Shown piece after piece: positions 45,883 to 57,846 of a stretch of DNA of 64,000 nt. The position numbers were made by a program, and so were the translations under genes. Under the pieces are notes generated by a model. The model made no database searches. It was not told where the DNA came from and worked only from the letters and a program-made list of their open reading frames with translations. Position 1 is the stretch's first letter. Every line of letters starts with the position of its first letter. This DNA is from Endothia cerciana (Eukaryota > Ascomycota > Sordariomycetes > Diaporthales > Cryphonectriaceae). Location of the stretch: positions 107,501 to 171,500 of the forward strand of contig JALRMH010000055.1 in NCBI GenBank assembly GCA_026119935.1. Reading direction: 5' to 3'.

Positions 45883-47537
45883 TCACCGCCAGTGTTCGCC
45901 CCCGTGGGCCCCGTTGGGGTTGGAGAAGCTCCTCTGCGGCTGGGTCTCAAAGCCGTCGTCGTGCACCTGCGAGTTCGGGTTCGAGAAGCTGCGGTTGGGC
46001 ACGCCGGGCAGGGGGGCGGTGGGAGGCATACCGGGCGGCGGGCTGTGCATGCCGCCGAAGCCATTGTTGTCGATGGGGGAGAAGCTGTCCGAGTACGGGT
46101 CGTGCGTGTTGTAGCCGTTGGGTGTGCCCGGTGGCGACGCCGCCGCGGGGCCGTTCCTCAGCAGGGGCCTTGCTGCCGCGGCGGCGCCCATGCCGGCACC
46201 CGCCGCCATGCTCATGGAACCGAACTTCTCGTGGTTGGGCTCGCTGTAGTCGGGGACCTGGACCTCGCGGGTCGCCATGCCCGTCTTGGCGTCGTACACG
46301 GGCTGCGACTCGGAGAACCCGTCGGGGTTGATGCCGGCAGCCTTGTACCCCTCCAGCTCCAGGCGCTCGTCCTCCATCTTCTGCGCGGCCATCTTGGCCT
46401 CCATGTTGCCCCTCTTGCGCTGGCGCACACAGAAGAAGCCGGCATAGGCCACAAGACCCAGCGCGGCGGCGCCGCTGCAGGCAAAGATGGCCGACTTGGA
46501 ACCGGTCGAGAGACTGTTGAACTTTTCCGAGATACTCTCCGCGGGCACCTGGTTCAGATTTTCCTCGGCGGTGGAGTTCTTGTCGGTGCTGTGGTGGGGT
46601 CCTGTCAGCAAAAAGAAAGAGAGGGGAAGGAAGGGGGAAGGAAGGGGGAAGGAAAAAAAAAAATTGGAAAAAAAGGAGGCAGCAGGTTGAAGGGGATGCG
46701 GGCTTACTTGAGCATCTGGATGCTGGACCATTTGCCTGACATGTCGGTATAGTTGTAAGCGGTACCCTGGCCGTAGTCGGTGACCTTGCAGCTCTGGATG
46801 GCCATGGTGTAGGGCCCGTTGGAGTAGTCTGTCTCACCGCCGGCCCACTCGATGGTTCCTTTGGCGTTGTCCGAGTCACCACCGGCCCAGGGGCCCATGT
46901 AGACCCTCATGGGGGTCTGGGGGTAGCTGTTGGTGTTGTTGGCCTCGTCGGGGGTCAGGGTGCGGACGAGGGTCCCGTCGATGTACCACTCGAGGCTCGT
47001 GTTCTTCCAGTCGAGGGTGTAGTTGTGGAAGGCGTCGATGGTGCCCCCGGAGACGATGAAGTCGCGCTCCCAGGTGATGTTGTTGAGGCCCTTGCCGAAG
47101 TAGTTGGTCTGGACGGCGGTGCCATTGCCGCCGACGAACTCGAGGTCGACCTCGTCGAGGTCGTCGGACAGCAGCATGACGGAGGAGATGATGCCCTGGC
47201 CGGGGGCGGCCTTCATCCAGATCTCGACACGGCCACCAAAGATGTAGAACTCGGAGCGGAGGGTGGGGGAGTCGCCCTTCTCGGAGATGGTGAAGTTGGC
47301 ACCATCATCGGTCCAGGTGATGGCGTCCGGGGAAGCGGTGACGGTCCACATGGAGGTGGAAGGGGCACTCGAGGTGTTGAAGACCCATTCGTGCTCGGTG
47401 GCGAAGGCCGGGTCGGTAGGACAGCCGGTGGTGTTGGTGGTGGGATTGCAGACGGTGCTGGTCTGGGCGAGGGCGTGCTGCAGTGCGCCGAGCAGGAGGG
47501 CTGCGGGCAGCACGAAGGCGCGCGAGGACGACAACAT
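45883..47537 (-). CDS. Crh/Utr2-type cell-wall transglycosidase (GH16) with transmembrane tail
   Basis: Two exons on the minus strand: 47537-46708 and 46588-45883 (intron donor GTAAGC, CTGAC branch, CAG acceptor); 511 residues. A signal peptide (MLSSSRAFVLPAALLLGALQ, cleaved near residue 25) precedes the GH16 domain. The catalytic motif is D128-E129-V-D131-L-E133, with E129 the nucleophile and E133 the acid/base by family analogy. Other conserved parts are GGRVEIWMKAAPGQGIISS, TNYFGKG and FHNYTLDWKNTSLEWYIDG, and many N-x-S/T sequons. Crh enzymes link chitin to beta-glucan at growing walls. Unlike the GPI-anchored yeast Crh1/Utr2, the C-terminus has a membrane helix (about residues 310-330), a basic stop (VRQRKRG) and a ~180-residue cytosolic tail rich in Pro/Asn/Gly. 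The tail repeats the peptide RSFSNPN twice. Confidence 0.9.
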
Positions 47538-48157
47538 GACGGGGGAACGAGGCGTGAGACGAGTGGACTGCTTGAACCTGGGCCAGCCGAGCCGGGGCCA
47601 AATCGACCTGTCCAGTCTCGAGGGGGAGACCGGTGGCTGTGAGAATGCCGCTCAGGCCGGTCGTGGGGAGCCGGCGGGTAGTTTCCAACACTACAGACAG
47701 GACCTGGAGGCCAGAGACGGAGGGTCGATGCTGAGCTCGGGAGGGCGGAGAGGGAGGCCCAAGGCTAGGGAGCGACGAGACGGTCTGAGGACGAGTTCGA
47801 GAACGGGCGAGGGCGAGGGAGAGAGGGGGTTAGGGAGAGCGAGAGCGAGAGGGAGAGAGAGAGAGAGAGAGAGCAAATAGTGGACGACTGAGATCTCTCC
47901 ACCAAGGTAAGGTACTCGTCCTGCTACAGACCACAGTAGGGATTAATGATAAGGACAATCCCGGGGAACAAAAGGAGCGACAATGCTGACTCGAGGGCCA
48001 ACACAAGGAATGTGTGTATACTCAGAGAGTACTACTATGGTATTAGGGAGCGTGGCGACCAGAGTGTGGTCGGGAATTGTGGTGGTGATGAGGATGGACA
48101 GGAGAGAGCTGGCTAGACCCCAGAGAGGAAGCGTAAGGAACGACAAGAAAAAGAGGA

Positions 48158-48203
<46 letters not shown>

Positions 48204-48222
48204 AGGGAGGGAGGGAGGGAGG
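48158..48222. repeat. (GA)n followed by (GGGA)n
   Basis: About 18 GA units followed by about six GGGA units. Confidence 0.9.
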
Positions 48223-48398
48223 AGAGGAGGACGGGGGCCGGGATTGAATAGAAAGGATGTCAGGACCCACGCCCCACGATGGTTCCAACGGCAGGGGAAT
48301 GAAGAGAGGGTTGGAAAAGGACGAGAAGGGAGGCGGGAGGAGAGCGAAAAAGGGGGTTAGACAACCCAGCAGCCCAAGGGCAGAGATGCAGATGGGGA

Positions 48399-48438
48399 GA
48401 TGCGGCTGCAGATGCAGATGCAGATGCAGATGCAGATA
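48399..48438. repeat. (AGATGC)n hexanucleotide repeat
   Basis: Four to five AGATGC units, with degenerate copies extending left to about 48385. Confidence 0.85.
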
Positions 48439-50813
48439 CATACAGTCAAGTCAGTATGCATACACAGACAGAGACACGGCAGACGAGGTGCCCGCCCAAA
48501 CCGCGCACTCGATCCCCGACTGGACGAGTGAGCGCCCTGTACGGCAAAGGTTCGGTATGGAATGCGACAACAGGGCCGCCTCTCCCCTCGCTGTCTTAAA
48601 ACCCTGCCCCGGGGGGGAGGGGGGGGAGAGGGCGCCATGGTAATTTGCCTCTGGGCTGTCACGAAGTGGTCGTGGTGCCGTATCGGCGTATCAGAATGAG
48701 CCCCCCGAGATTTGATAGAGACTCGGGGGGGGGGGGGGGTTAGTGTTGCCTCGCAGGCCAGACAGTCCTCCCCCTTCAGGCCTAACCCCCCACTGGAGCC
48801 CGTCCTACCCGCCCCGTTGAGACCCAGGGACCCAGGCAGGCAAACAAAAAGAGACCCCACGCACTGGCCCGTCCACAGCCAGTCCAGCAGACAGACGAAC
48901 AGAACAGACATATTGTCCACGAGACGAGACGGACCACAGGGCCCAGGAGGGGGGAGGGGGGGAATATCCAGGGGCTCTGGCCTGCTAGTATGATGGTATA
49001 GGCGCGGTAATGCAGGAACACGTTCCTCTTCCAGGGCTCATGCCAGATCCCTGGGCGCCCCCCGCCCTCCCCTGGCCCAAGTAACCCCCCTGCACCACCC
49101 CTGTAGATCTCCTCGCCGGTCCCCTGTCGTGAGCCGGGATAACGGCTCTGACGGATGCCAAGCCTGATGATTTAGCCGATAGTCTTTGAGCGCTAGTCTA
49201 CAGCCGGGCTAGACCGTGGGATGACCCACCAGGTACGTACCGGGGTGGTACTGCCCTTCGGTCCTCTGCTGGGCGGAATCGGGAGTCGGCAGGCCCCAGA
49301 AATTACTAGTATCGCGATACCCATTCCCATCACCACATCAATCAGCTTCATCCGTGTGGATATGGGGTCTCCTCAGACCTGTCCTCGTATTCTCCTCCTC
49401 AAGCAACCATCGTGACCGTCGCCAATAATTCCCCGCACCCTTCCCTACTCGGCTGCCCTGCCCGGCCAGCTTCCGTGCCGTCCCTGCGCAGTCCGGAGCA
49501 TTGACCGTGACGCGGTGTACGGGATGAGTTCACACCGTCCGCTGTCCACCAGCATCTTCACGGGCTGATCCCCCTCCCCTCCCTCCCTGGCTGGCTGCCA
49601 GAGGTAAGTTGTCATATGCCGGGAGATCTCGCGCATAGGTGCTGAAAGAAAGATACGCGCCCGGCCCTATGGCAAACACTGCCGCCCCGAGACGTCTCAG
49701 AAGACTCCCCCGTCACGACCTCATGCCGTGACCCGCCATGCTTGGTGTCCCCCCGGGCTTCTCGTCGATCCAGTCCCCCCTGTGCACCCACGATCGTGGC
49801 CTTTCTGCCCGGCCTGGTCCATTGCCATGCCCTCCTGCTCGCCTCTTCCGGCGGCCTGACAAGCCCCCTCGGCCCCCTGTGAGAACAGGGCGGCCCCTTG
49901 CGGACAATACGCTGCCGGCAGGTCGAGATCCTCCTGGACGGCTCTTCCTGTTGGCCCCTCCCCCCCCCTCCCCCCCCGCGCCGTCGTTTCCTACAATGTA
50001 TGGCTGGCATGGCGTATGACGGTCTCGGGCCCGGGCTGGCCTAGGATACATGCAGCAGGCCGCGACGGCAGACACTACATCTCGGCAGCTCCATGCGCGC
50101 TCGAGCGTCCACCCTCCTGCCCGCTTCCTGGACCCAGAGGCAGCGTCATGGGCATATATGCACAAGATTGTCACTTCTCGGGTACGAGATGGACTCCCCA
50201 TGTCATGGTCGGGGTCCGACGTCACGTTCTGCCATCGTACTCCGCGGTGCCGCCCTCCAGCTACAACCGCGGTTGACGATGGCAGGCAGCCTCCCGGTGA
50301 TCCTCGTCCCTTGGCCGCCCTCACCGACCTGATCCGGGAGGATCTCCCAGCCACCTTGATGCACGTCTCGGGGCTTGCTCGCCGCCCGCGGATGGCGGCC
50401 TTTCTATCCCTCAGCCGGGTTGCCATCGGGCCCGAAGCCCGTCAGCGTGTGTCGCGGAGGCTGCCAGGTCCATTTAGAGGTTCCGCGCCATCCTCTGCCT
50501 CCGGCTGGGCACGAACCGTGATCCGCCTGCGATATGACCTCCATGCATGATCTGGTAGAAGCCACAGCAGGCCCTCATGGTGACACTGCACTGCACCGCC
50601 AGGAAGAGATCCCCGGCTATAAGGAGGCACTCGGTTCCCACCATGGCTGACGTCCAGTCTTTGAGGCCGCATCTTCGCCATCCCAGGTCTTCGTCCCGCC
50701 TGGCTGCCGTCCTCTCGAGAAGCATTTGCGCTCCTCCCTGCCCCGCAAGAGGCCTCCCTCTCCGAACACGACCTGATCTCCAACCGGTACAAGTTCGAGA
50801 GCCGCCCTCCGGA

Positions 50814-51347
50814 ATGCGCTTCGTGTGGCTTGCCCTCTGCACCGCCGCCGCCGCCGCCCTGGGTGCGGCCGTAGGGCGTCGGTCCAGCGGCAGTCTCACC
50901 TCGTGCTCCGCGCCGCTCGAGCCAGGCTCCCAGGCGGTGTCTGCCCTCGCCGAGGGCTACGCCGAGCTCATCGGGAACTACACGCCCGCCCTCGGCCAGA
51001 GCTTCCTCGCAGATGGCTTCACCGACACGTCCGACAGCATCAACTCTCTCGCGGGCCTCCCCCTGGGGTCCGTGACCTTCTCCTCCAAGCAGTCCTTCAT
51101 GGACAGCCAGGCGGGCCAGCCCAAGGTCCCCCTCGTCGTCGCCTCGACCAGTGCCGTCAGCTGTGACACGGTCGTTATCCGCTGGACGCAGACCTTTGGT
51201 GCAGGGAAAAACCTGCCCGTCGCCGGGATCAGCATCCTGTCCTTCGTGTGTGAGGATGGCCAGTGGAAGCTGGAGACCCTGTATACCGAGTTCAACAGCC
51301 TCGTCTACTATCAGGATGTCGGGGGGAGTTGCTGCACCACCTCCTGA
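50814..51347 (+). CDS. Secreted NTF2-like domain protein
   Basis: Single exon, 177 residues. ATG 50814 is chosen because it begins a clean signal peptide (MRFVWLALCTAAAAALGAAV); the open frame extends further upstream but without fungal-looking sequence. The mature part matches small secreted fungal NTF2-like proteins: an N-terminal helix with AVSALAEGYAELIGNYTPAL, then FLADGFTDTSDSINSLAG, the segment PLGSVTFSSKQSFMDSQ and strands DTVVIRWTQTF and WKLETLYTEFNSLVYYQDVG. The fold forms a cone-shaped pocket. Family members are extracellular and mostly uncharacterised; no catalytic residues can be assigned. It ends with a vicinal Cys pair in SCCTTS. A weakly conserved secreted or effector-like role is possible but not shown. 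Confidence 0.8.
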   Translation: MRFVWLALCTAAAAALGAAVGRRSSGSLTSCSAPLEPGSQAVSALAEGYAELIGNYTPALGQSFLADGFTDTSDSINSLAGLPLGSVTFSSKQSFMDSQAGQPKVPLVVASTSAVSCDTVVIRWTQTFGAGKNLPVAGISILSFVCEDGQWKLETLYTEFNSLVYYQDVGGSCCTTS

Positions 51348-52178
51348 TCGACCGGCATCCTCGGCCTGACTCGGACTGGGGCTGCGTCCTGGGGGAACGG
51401 CCCGGGGCTGATTCATCCGGAGCCTCCCGGCGCCACAGGAACGCCTGCAGCGGCGGGTCGTGCTGACAGCATGAGTAAAGACGTCGTGGTCCCCACGGGT
51501 CATGTTTGGTTGAGATGGCACAGGAGTGGGGGGACCAGAGAGTTCGGGTGGTCATTTCAGCCATATACTTGGGATGAGGGAACAGGACCAGGGTCATCTC
51601 CACGTTAATACAGTAATACCAAATCATTGCCCACAAGACCCCGCCAGGTCTTCTCGATACGGTACTGCCTTGCCCGGAAAAAACAACCAAAACCAAACAA
51701 ACAGGGCAATCTCTGGCCAAGTCCGTGAGGCGTGTGGCGTGTTGTGTCTAGTGAGGCAATAACCGCCTCGCACGAGCATCACCACCACCACCACCACCAC
51801 ATGAGCATGAGGTGCCCCCCCCGTTCCAAGATTGGCGGGGGGCCCGTGCATATTCCACGGCGGAGGATAACTTCGGAGCTGGTCCCTATTTGCGGCGATA
51901 CCGCCGGCATGAGCGGGCACGTCCAATCGACATGGATGCGTTTCGAGACCCCACATGATACATCGCCATCTCCACCGCCGTCGTCCCATCCTGTCCTGTC
52001 CTGTCCTGTCCTCCATAACCTCGAGCAGACGAACTGGACAGACGAAGCATTCCGACCCGACGTGAGCGGGAGGACCAGACGAAGAAGAAAACAAACAAAC
52101 AACAAGAGTCATTATTCAGGGTTGCGTGGTTCCTTGAACTTGTCACCTCCAGAGCTTTCATCACTCCCAGAGACCACA
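51348..52178. other. Intergenic region between tandem plus-strand genes
   Basis: It contains the 3' end of the NTF2-like gene and the promoter of the EF-hand gene, with a CAC repeat at 51778-51800 and TCCTG repeats near 51990-52012. No gene is seen. Confidence 0.55.
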
Positions 52179-53151
52179 ATGGTGAGACCTGAGGACCTTA
52201 TTCCTGAGAGCCCCACGCCACGTGGCATATTTCCACACCAGGACTGACCAGACGCATGACAGGCTACGGGCAGACAGCTCAGCGCCGAGGAGATCGCCAT
52301 CTTTCGGGACTGCTTCAACGAATATGTGAGTCCCCGGCCCCGCCCAAGGCTCATGCGGAGCCCCTCCGCCCCAACGGAAAGCTGAACGCAGATAATTATC
52401 CCGCAGGACCAAGATCGAGGTGGCAACATCTCCGTGGAGGAGTTCGGCCGGGTGATGCGCAAGACGAGCCCGAACATCACCGACGATGAGGTCTCCAGGA
52501 TCATCAAGGAGGTTGACCTCGACGGCGATGGCACCATCAACTTTGACGGTAAGAGGAAGAACGGCAGACACGAATACCGAGGCCCAGATGATGATGGCTG
52601 ACCCAGCGTTCCCCTGCGCCTGCGACAGAGTTCATCACAATGATGACTGGACAACCATACAGGTCTCCCGAGCCGGCTGGTACCGCTCCTGCTACTGCTG
52701 GTGGTGCTGGCGGTGCTGGTGGTGCTGGCGCCACGGAAGAGACCAAGAACGAGGGTACGCCAGGCACCGCGAAGAGCAATAGCGCAGGCGCAGTCCGAGG
52801 CCTCAGCACCATGTCGGCAAGGCTGCAGCGTCAACGGCTTGCTAACCAGGTTTACAAGGACGCGTGGATGGCAACTGACCCCACCCTCAAGGCATCGATC
52901 ACTCCGGATGAGCTGGCGACGGTCGCCGCCAAGGCGGGAATCGACCTGGCCGGCGCGGACACCGAGGAGCTGGTTGGTCCCCCGGGCGGGCAGGGCAAGG
53001 TCACCTGTAAGTGGTCCTCCCCATGCCCGCAGATGAGGAGCGTAGATCCGAGTATGGTGGTGTATTGACCTTTTTCGGTGCAGACGAGTTGTTTCTCGAG
53101 TTCGCGAAGAGACGGGAGGTGGATGATATCGTGAGCGGCTATGGGGGGTAG
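52179..53151 (+). CDS. Calmodulin-like EF-hand protein, five exons
   Basis: Exons 52179-52181, 52263-52325, 52407-52548, 52629-53006 and 53084-53151; 217 residues. The first exon is only the start codon, followed at once by GTGAGA; exon 2 then reads ATGRQLSAEEIAIFRDCFNEY. All introns are 77-81 nt with CTGAC/CTGAA-like branch points. EF-hand 1 loop runs D23 to E34 but has Gly at loop position 5, so its calcium binding may be weak. EF-hand 2 (D59, D61, D63, E70; DLDGDGTINFDE) is canonical. A Gly/Ala/Thr-rich linker (about residues 82-105) then leads to a C-terminal half where the expected third EF-hand is degenerate (WMATDPTLKASITPDELATV) and a fourth is residual (ELFLEFAKRR). It resembles calmodulin, troponin C or myosin light chains but is none of them clearly; the partner is unknown. 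Confidence 0.85.
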
Positions 53152-54050
53152 CACCTTAACCACCAATATAGGTCTGATAAGAAAAACAAAAAACAAAAAC
53201 AAAAACAAAGAATGACCGCCCGTATTGATACTCTGCTGCTTCCTGGGTAAAAGACGTATATTCCGGCACGGTTCTGGTGAAGCTTTAGTTTGAAAAAGAG
53301 CCTGCAAGATTCGTGATTCTCTGTTTATGGGGGAATTGACTAGCTAAGTATTGACGATCGTGTATCCTCCTTGGATCCTTTTTCAAAGGTTTTACAACAC
53401 CTAAGTGCTTAGCTGGAGACTCCTAGGTAATTAGAAGAAGTTTTGGAGCCAATCTCGCTCCATAGGGGTGCCCCTCGTCGTGCTGAACCCCTTGTTTTTT
53501 TTTTGGGGGGCGGATCTCAAATATGTCCTTCTCATTCTCGAGGTCATACGCGAGGCATGATAAGCTCTTTAAAGTCTCTGCTCAGACCGTGGCGATAGAG
53601 TGAGAGCCTGCGTGTCGAAGCGAGAACCAAACCAAGAGGGCGGCTGTGGTGTTCACCTACTTAACCATTCTAAGTTGAATCTGTTCAGCCATGTTCCTTG
53701 AAACGGGCTCTCGGGTGGAAATAGACCAAGAGACGGTGGAGGCTCCGTGTCGGCAACTCATCAAAAGGCGGCTTATTATGCTTTATCATGCTGCATGTTG
53801 GAAGAGCATGCTGGTGTGAGTCCTTGAAGTCGTCTCTTGCCAGCTATCAAACCGTCGGACAATCAGTCTTTCCTCTCACCGGCCCACGTGGACTTGTCAT
53901 GGTGAGGGTATACTAGCAAATAGTTTACGAGGGTATATCTCGAGATTCCCAACGAAATGTTATATAATTACGAATACTAAGTAACTGAGTGAAGACAACT
54001 CGGGTATCGATACAAAGTCAACGCTTACAGGTCTCGTGGACGCAGGAGGT
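53152..54050. other. Intergenic region between convergent genes
   Basis: AT-richer than its surroundings, with A-rich stretches near 53180-53210. Both adjacent 3' ends lie here. No gene is recognised. Confidence 0.55.
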
Positions 54051-55251
54051 CTACGCTACAGGCTGCGTCAGGTCGACCAAGATCTTGACGTGGTTGTCCT
54101 TGTCCTCGATCAACGTCTTGAACCCCTCGTCCGCGACCTTATCCATGGCGACCTTCTTCGTGATCATGCCTTCAGGCTTCATCTTCCCGGACGAGATGGC
54201 CTCGATGACCGCCTCGAAGTCCCCGTGGACGTATGTGGCAACTGTGATGGTCAAGAATCAGCAACCCTTGTCGCTATCTGTCAAAAAAGGGGAGGGGGGG
54301 GGGGGGCACGGGTTGCGGGATCCGGGTCGGCCTACCACCCATGTAAGCGCGCTCGCGGAAGACAATGTCGTTCATGTTCAGGGTGGCCCTCTTCTCCCAG
54401 ACGGCGACGTTGACCAGCGTGCCCCTGGCCTTGATGGCCTTGAGGGCAGAGTCGACCGCGACCTGGACGCCGGCGCAGTCGAAGCCGACGTCGGCCCCCA
54501 GCCCCCCGGTCAGCTTCTCGACCTCGGTCACGACATCGGTGGTGTTAGGGTCGATCACGTGGTGGGCGCCGAACTGGGTGGCGAACTCGCGTCGCCGCCG
54601 GGCCACCTCGGAGACGATGATGTTCTTGCAGCCCCTGCTGACGAGCGCCTGTATCACGGAGAGGCCGATGGGGCCGCCGCCCAGGACCAGCGCCGAGTCG
54701 CCCTCCTTGTACGGGGAGATGTCGACGGAGTGCCAGCCGACAGAGAGGGGCTCGATCAGGGCGCCGACCTCGAGGGAGATGTTGGGGGGTAGCAGCTTGA
54801 CGGCCACAGCGGGAGCCAAGGTGGTCTCCTGCATGCCGCCGCCCCAGCCGGACAGCCCCAGGAACCCGTTGCCGTCGCAGCAGTTGACCAGCCCCCGCTT
54901 GCAGGACCGGCAGCTGTCGTCCCAGAGGGTAGGCTGTATGCACACCTTATCCCCGGGCTTGACATGGGTGACACCCTCCCCAACTTCCTCGACGACGCCA
55001 GAGAACTCGTGGCCTATGGTCAGGGGCAGGGTCTCACCGGTGAGGGGATGAGGGTGTCCGGGGGTGGGGATGAGGTTCGCGCCGCCAATGAACTCATGGA
55101 GGTCTGTCCCGCATATGCCGCAGAACTTGGGCGCCAGCCTGACCCAGCCAGGCTTGACGGCGGTCGGGGCGGGAACCTTCTCCAGGCGGATATCCCGCTG
55201 GCCGTGGAACCGCACGGCATTGATGGTGGCTGTGGTTGCAGAGGCAGACAT
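54051..55251 (-). CDS. Zinc-dependent medium-chain alcohol dehydrogenase, 2,3-butanediol dehydrogenase-like
   Basis: Two exons on the minus strand: 55251-54336 and 54241-54051 (intron 94 nt, donor GTAGGC, CAG acceptor); 368 residues, the usual family length. The catalytic zinc site is C44 (FCGICGTDLHEF) with G-H81-E82 and a later Glu. The structural zinc loop has C114, C117 and C124/C125 (CRSCKRGLVNCC). The Rossmann motif is VLGGGPIGL, followed by a strand ending IIVSE. The sequence continues GATY-type helices: across the junction it reads AYMGVATYVHGDFEAVIEAI. The pattern HEFIGGANLIPTPGHPHPLTG is that of fungal (R,R)-butanediol dehydrogenases (yeast Bdh1), which oxidise 2,3-butanediol to acetoin with NAD. 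Sorbitol or xylitol dehydrogenase is the main alternative. A long TA repeat (55317-55331) sits about 70 nt upstream. Confidence 0.87.
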
Positions 55252-55316
55252 AATTCTCGCGGCGGTACGGGTTCTATCCCGATCTCAACACGTAAGGGGT
55301 GGGGTATGAGGGAGGT

Positions 55317-55331
55317 TATATATATATATAT
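55317..55331 (-). promoter_or_regulatory. TATA-repeat element upstream of the butanediol dehydrogenase gene
   Basis: An alternating TA run 66-80 nt upstream of the ATG at 55251. It may serve as the TATA box or simply be a dinucleotide repeat. Confidence 0.4.
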
Positions 55332-57846
55332 TGCCTTGCGTGTCTTGTCTTCTTGGTCTCGTCTTTAGTGTTGGGACTCTGGTGCGACTTGGAAGAGGGG
55401 GGGAAAGGAGCCATGAGCCGGGAGGGCGGCGGGCTCCCTAATATATACACTAATCACCTGGAGGATCCGGACTCAGAGGGTTTATCGTGTTGTCAGCGAC
55501 GACGGTCTGGTGATGACGCTTTCGTACCTTACCCGGGTGGGCTTAGGAGGAGAAATACATGGTGTGACGCAGGTATCTCAACCCATCATGCACAAGTGGC
55601 TCGATGAGAATCTCCTCCCTCCGGGGTGATTTCTCATAGGCTACGTGAGCGAGCAGAGACGACGCCAGTCATCCATCCTATTGTCTTGTCGAGTTTATCG
55701 GGAGAGGCGTCCGGCCGTAATAACCGACTCCAATCATCCATCTGCCTCGAGACGACGGCGCCAACGGATATTGGGGGGGGGGGGGAGGCACTTGCACCCC
55801 GCATCCTGATGGCAGCCGTTGGGGAATATGAAGCACGCGGATGTAAGTCCTGGCGCTCGATCCTTGGCGGGCTCCGGATATACATAGTAGAGGGTCTGAG
55901 AGCCAAGGCGGGGAGGGGGGAGTCTCGACGACGGCTAGTCGAGCAGACAAAGAAGACGCCTCGTATACTACCCACCTGGGTACGGTTCCCCCAATGAAAG
56001 GAAAAGGCCGTCTCCCCGGATCGCCATTCGATGCGAGTCTGAAAGGATGGCATGCAATCAATCATGCAGGCCTCGCTCCCTACCCTGGTGAGCAGATGCA
56101 GACCAGGGCCTCGCTTAGAATACAGATGCTGATTTGATGTCTTCCCGCTGGGACATGCCGAAGGCCGAGAGACGGCAGCCAGAATACACCCAAAGTGTGT
56201 AGTTCGTGCCATGGATAGTTTCCTATGTGGGTAACCCATAGAGAGAGATCATAGTAAGTAGGCCCGGGAAGCCTAAACAGCATCTGCCGAGCTCGAGGCT
56301 GTCGATTCAATTCGAGGAAAAATTCCATCATGTAGACCACCATACCGAACCCCGGTAGGATTGTAGCACCCCACGCGCCTTGAGGAAAAAAAGGTCCCAC
56401 AGTCCCCGGTGCGCCTCTCTCCACGGCGGCCAGAACGGCCGATTCCTGTTGACAGCTGTGTGCCCCACGTCCTGGGGTGATCTGCACTGCTCGCTGCCCC
56501 CTCCCCCCCCCCCCAAACGGATTGACCTCGAGTAGTGTAAGTCTTCCGGTCTGGTCTGTTCCCAGAGTCTCGGTTCTTGGCTGGGCCCGCAGCGCCAAGC
56601 AGTGGATTACATGCTAGGCCGTCGAGACTGGTTCAACCTGTTACTTTATTCTTCCCATCACGTAGGGACTTATAGCTTGTTATGATGCTGAATATAGGCA
56701 GCCTACCTATGGAGGAATGGTTTCAGATCTTTTTTTCCCCCCTTCCCTTGTTATTTTCCTCTTATATATATATTATCATCCCCCCTTCGGTCTCGCGATT
56801 AGATCCATAAGTTTTAAAGACGCCCCTAGGTCCCACCCTCTAAAGAAAAATTGGTTCCCCAATACCTGTGTCAAAGAGCGATATTTCCAGGGGGCAGACG
56901 GGTGACAAAGGTTTAGCGAGTTCAAAATCGAAGCAAACACTAACTTACATTCCCGAGGCGGCCACTCTGTATCTACTTATTGACGGGCATCAGGACGTCG
57001 GGGTACTGGCAGGACGATGAGGAATCTGTCCTCTCCTTGGATCAGCTAAGAGGAGCGCCCAGATATCACCTCATCCAGAGCTGCTCTCGAGGGATTCCGA
57101 ACCACTCAGCGATATTCCACCCTTTTGGCTGCCCGCACTGGCACAAGTGAGCATCTCGCTATAAATCGTTCTGTGCGAGCGTCAATCCTCAGATAATTAA
57201 TCAAAGGCTGAAGTAGCGTCCGTACGAAACTTTCGCCCATCTTGCGCCCACGGGTGTCCATTTGGCATCCTCTGCTCACGGAGCCTTCTTTCCATGCACT
57301 ACTGGAGTTTACCGTCGGACTGCTCGCTTCGCCGTGTCAGAGACTGACGATCTGAGCCGGAGTAGCGCGCCAGGGAGGATGGCGTGATGATGTTGTGTGT
57401 TCTACGTTAGCTGCCACGCAATCGGACTCGTCGGTGTCGCTCCATAGATCTCAATGTGGTTCCGGAGAGGCCCATATAAAAAAAAAAAAAAATGAAGCGT
57501 CCGACCGGCCGAAGGAGGCCAGTCAACAGAAATATAGACATCTCAGAAGACCATGGCACGATTGCAGATCTTGACTAGTCTGCTTATCCAGACGATGTGC
57601 CCTGGGTCGGGGTGTTGCACCCGAGGGAATACCGATTTGGGAACATACTACTCTAGAAATATGGATTTATACCCACTGCCCACTGTTCACGTCTTTTCTG
57701 GGCCGAGAATATCCGTATACCAGGGGAGGCTGAGTGATCAATTCTGACGTGAAGCTGGCCCGAGTCCCGCTTCCCAGCAGGATCGTTTTGCCCAACATCA
57801 CCAAGGACGACACGGACGGGTGCCCACTCGGAAGCCGCGGGCCTGG
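55332..57846. other. Intergenic region, nothing recognised
   Basis: 2.5 kb between two minus-strand genes. It contains G, C and A homopolymers (about 55770, 56505, 57478). No conserved reading frame is visible on either strand. Confidence 0.55.

Larger units (their letters stand above)
47538..50813. other. Long divergent intergenic region with microsatellites
   Basis: This separates the Crh gene (minus) and the NTF2-like gene (plus). It has GA-rich repeats near 47800-47875 and 48158-48222, AGATGC hexamers (48399-48438), several G or C homopolymers and one TACTATGGTA decamer at 48033. No reading frame looks conserved. Confidence 0.55.

Noticed and set aside
49713..50426. Minus-strand frame of 237 codons in the Crh/NTF2 interval
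   Set aside because: Arg/Gly-rich composition typical of antisense GC-rich DNA; no domain and no splice-supported extension.
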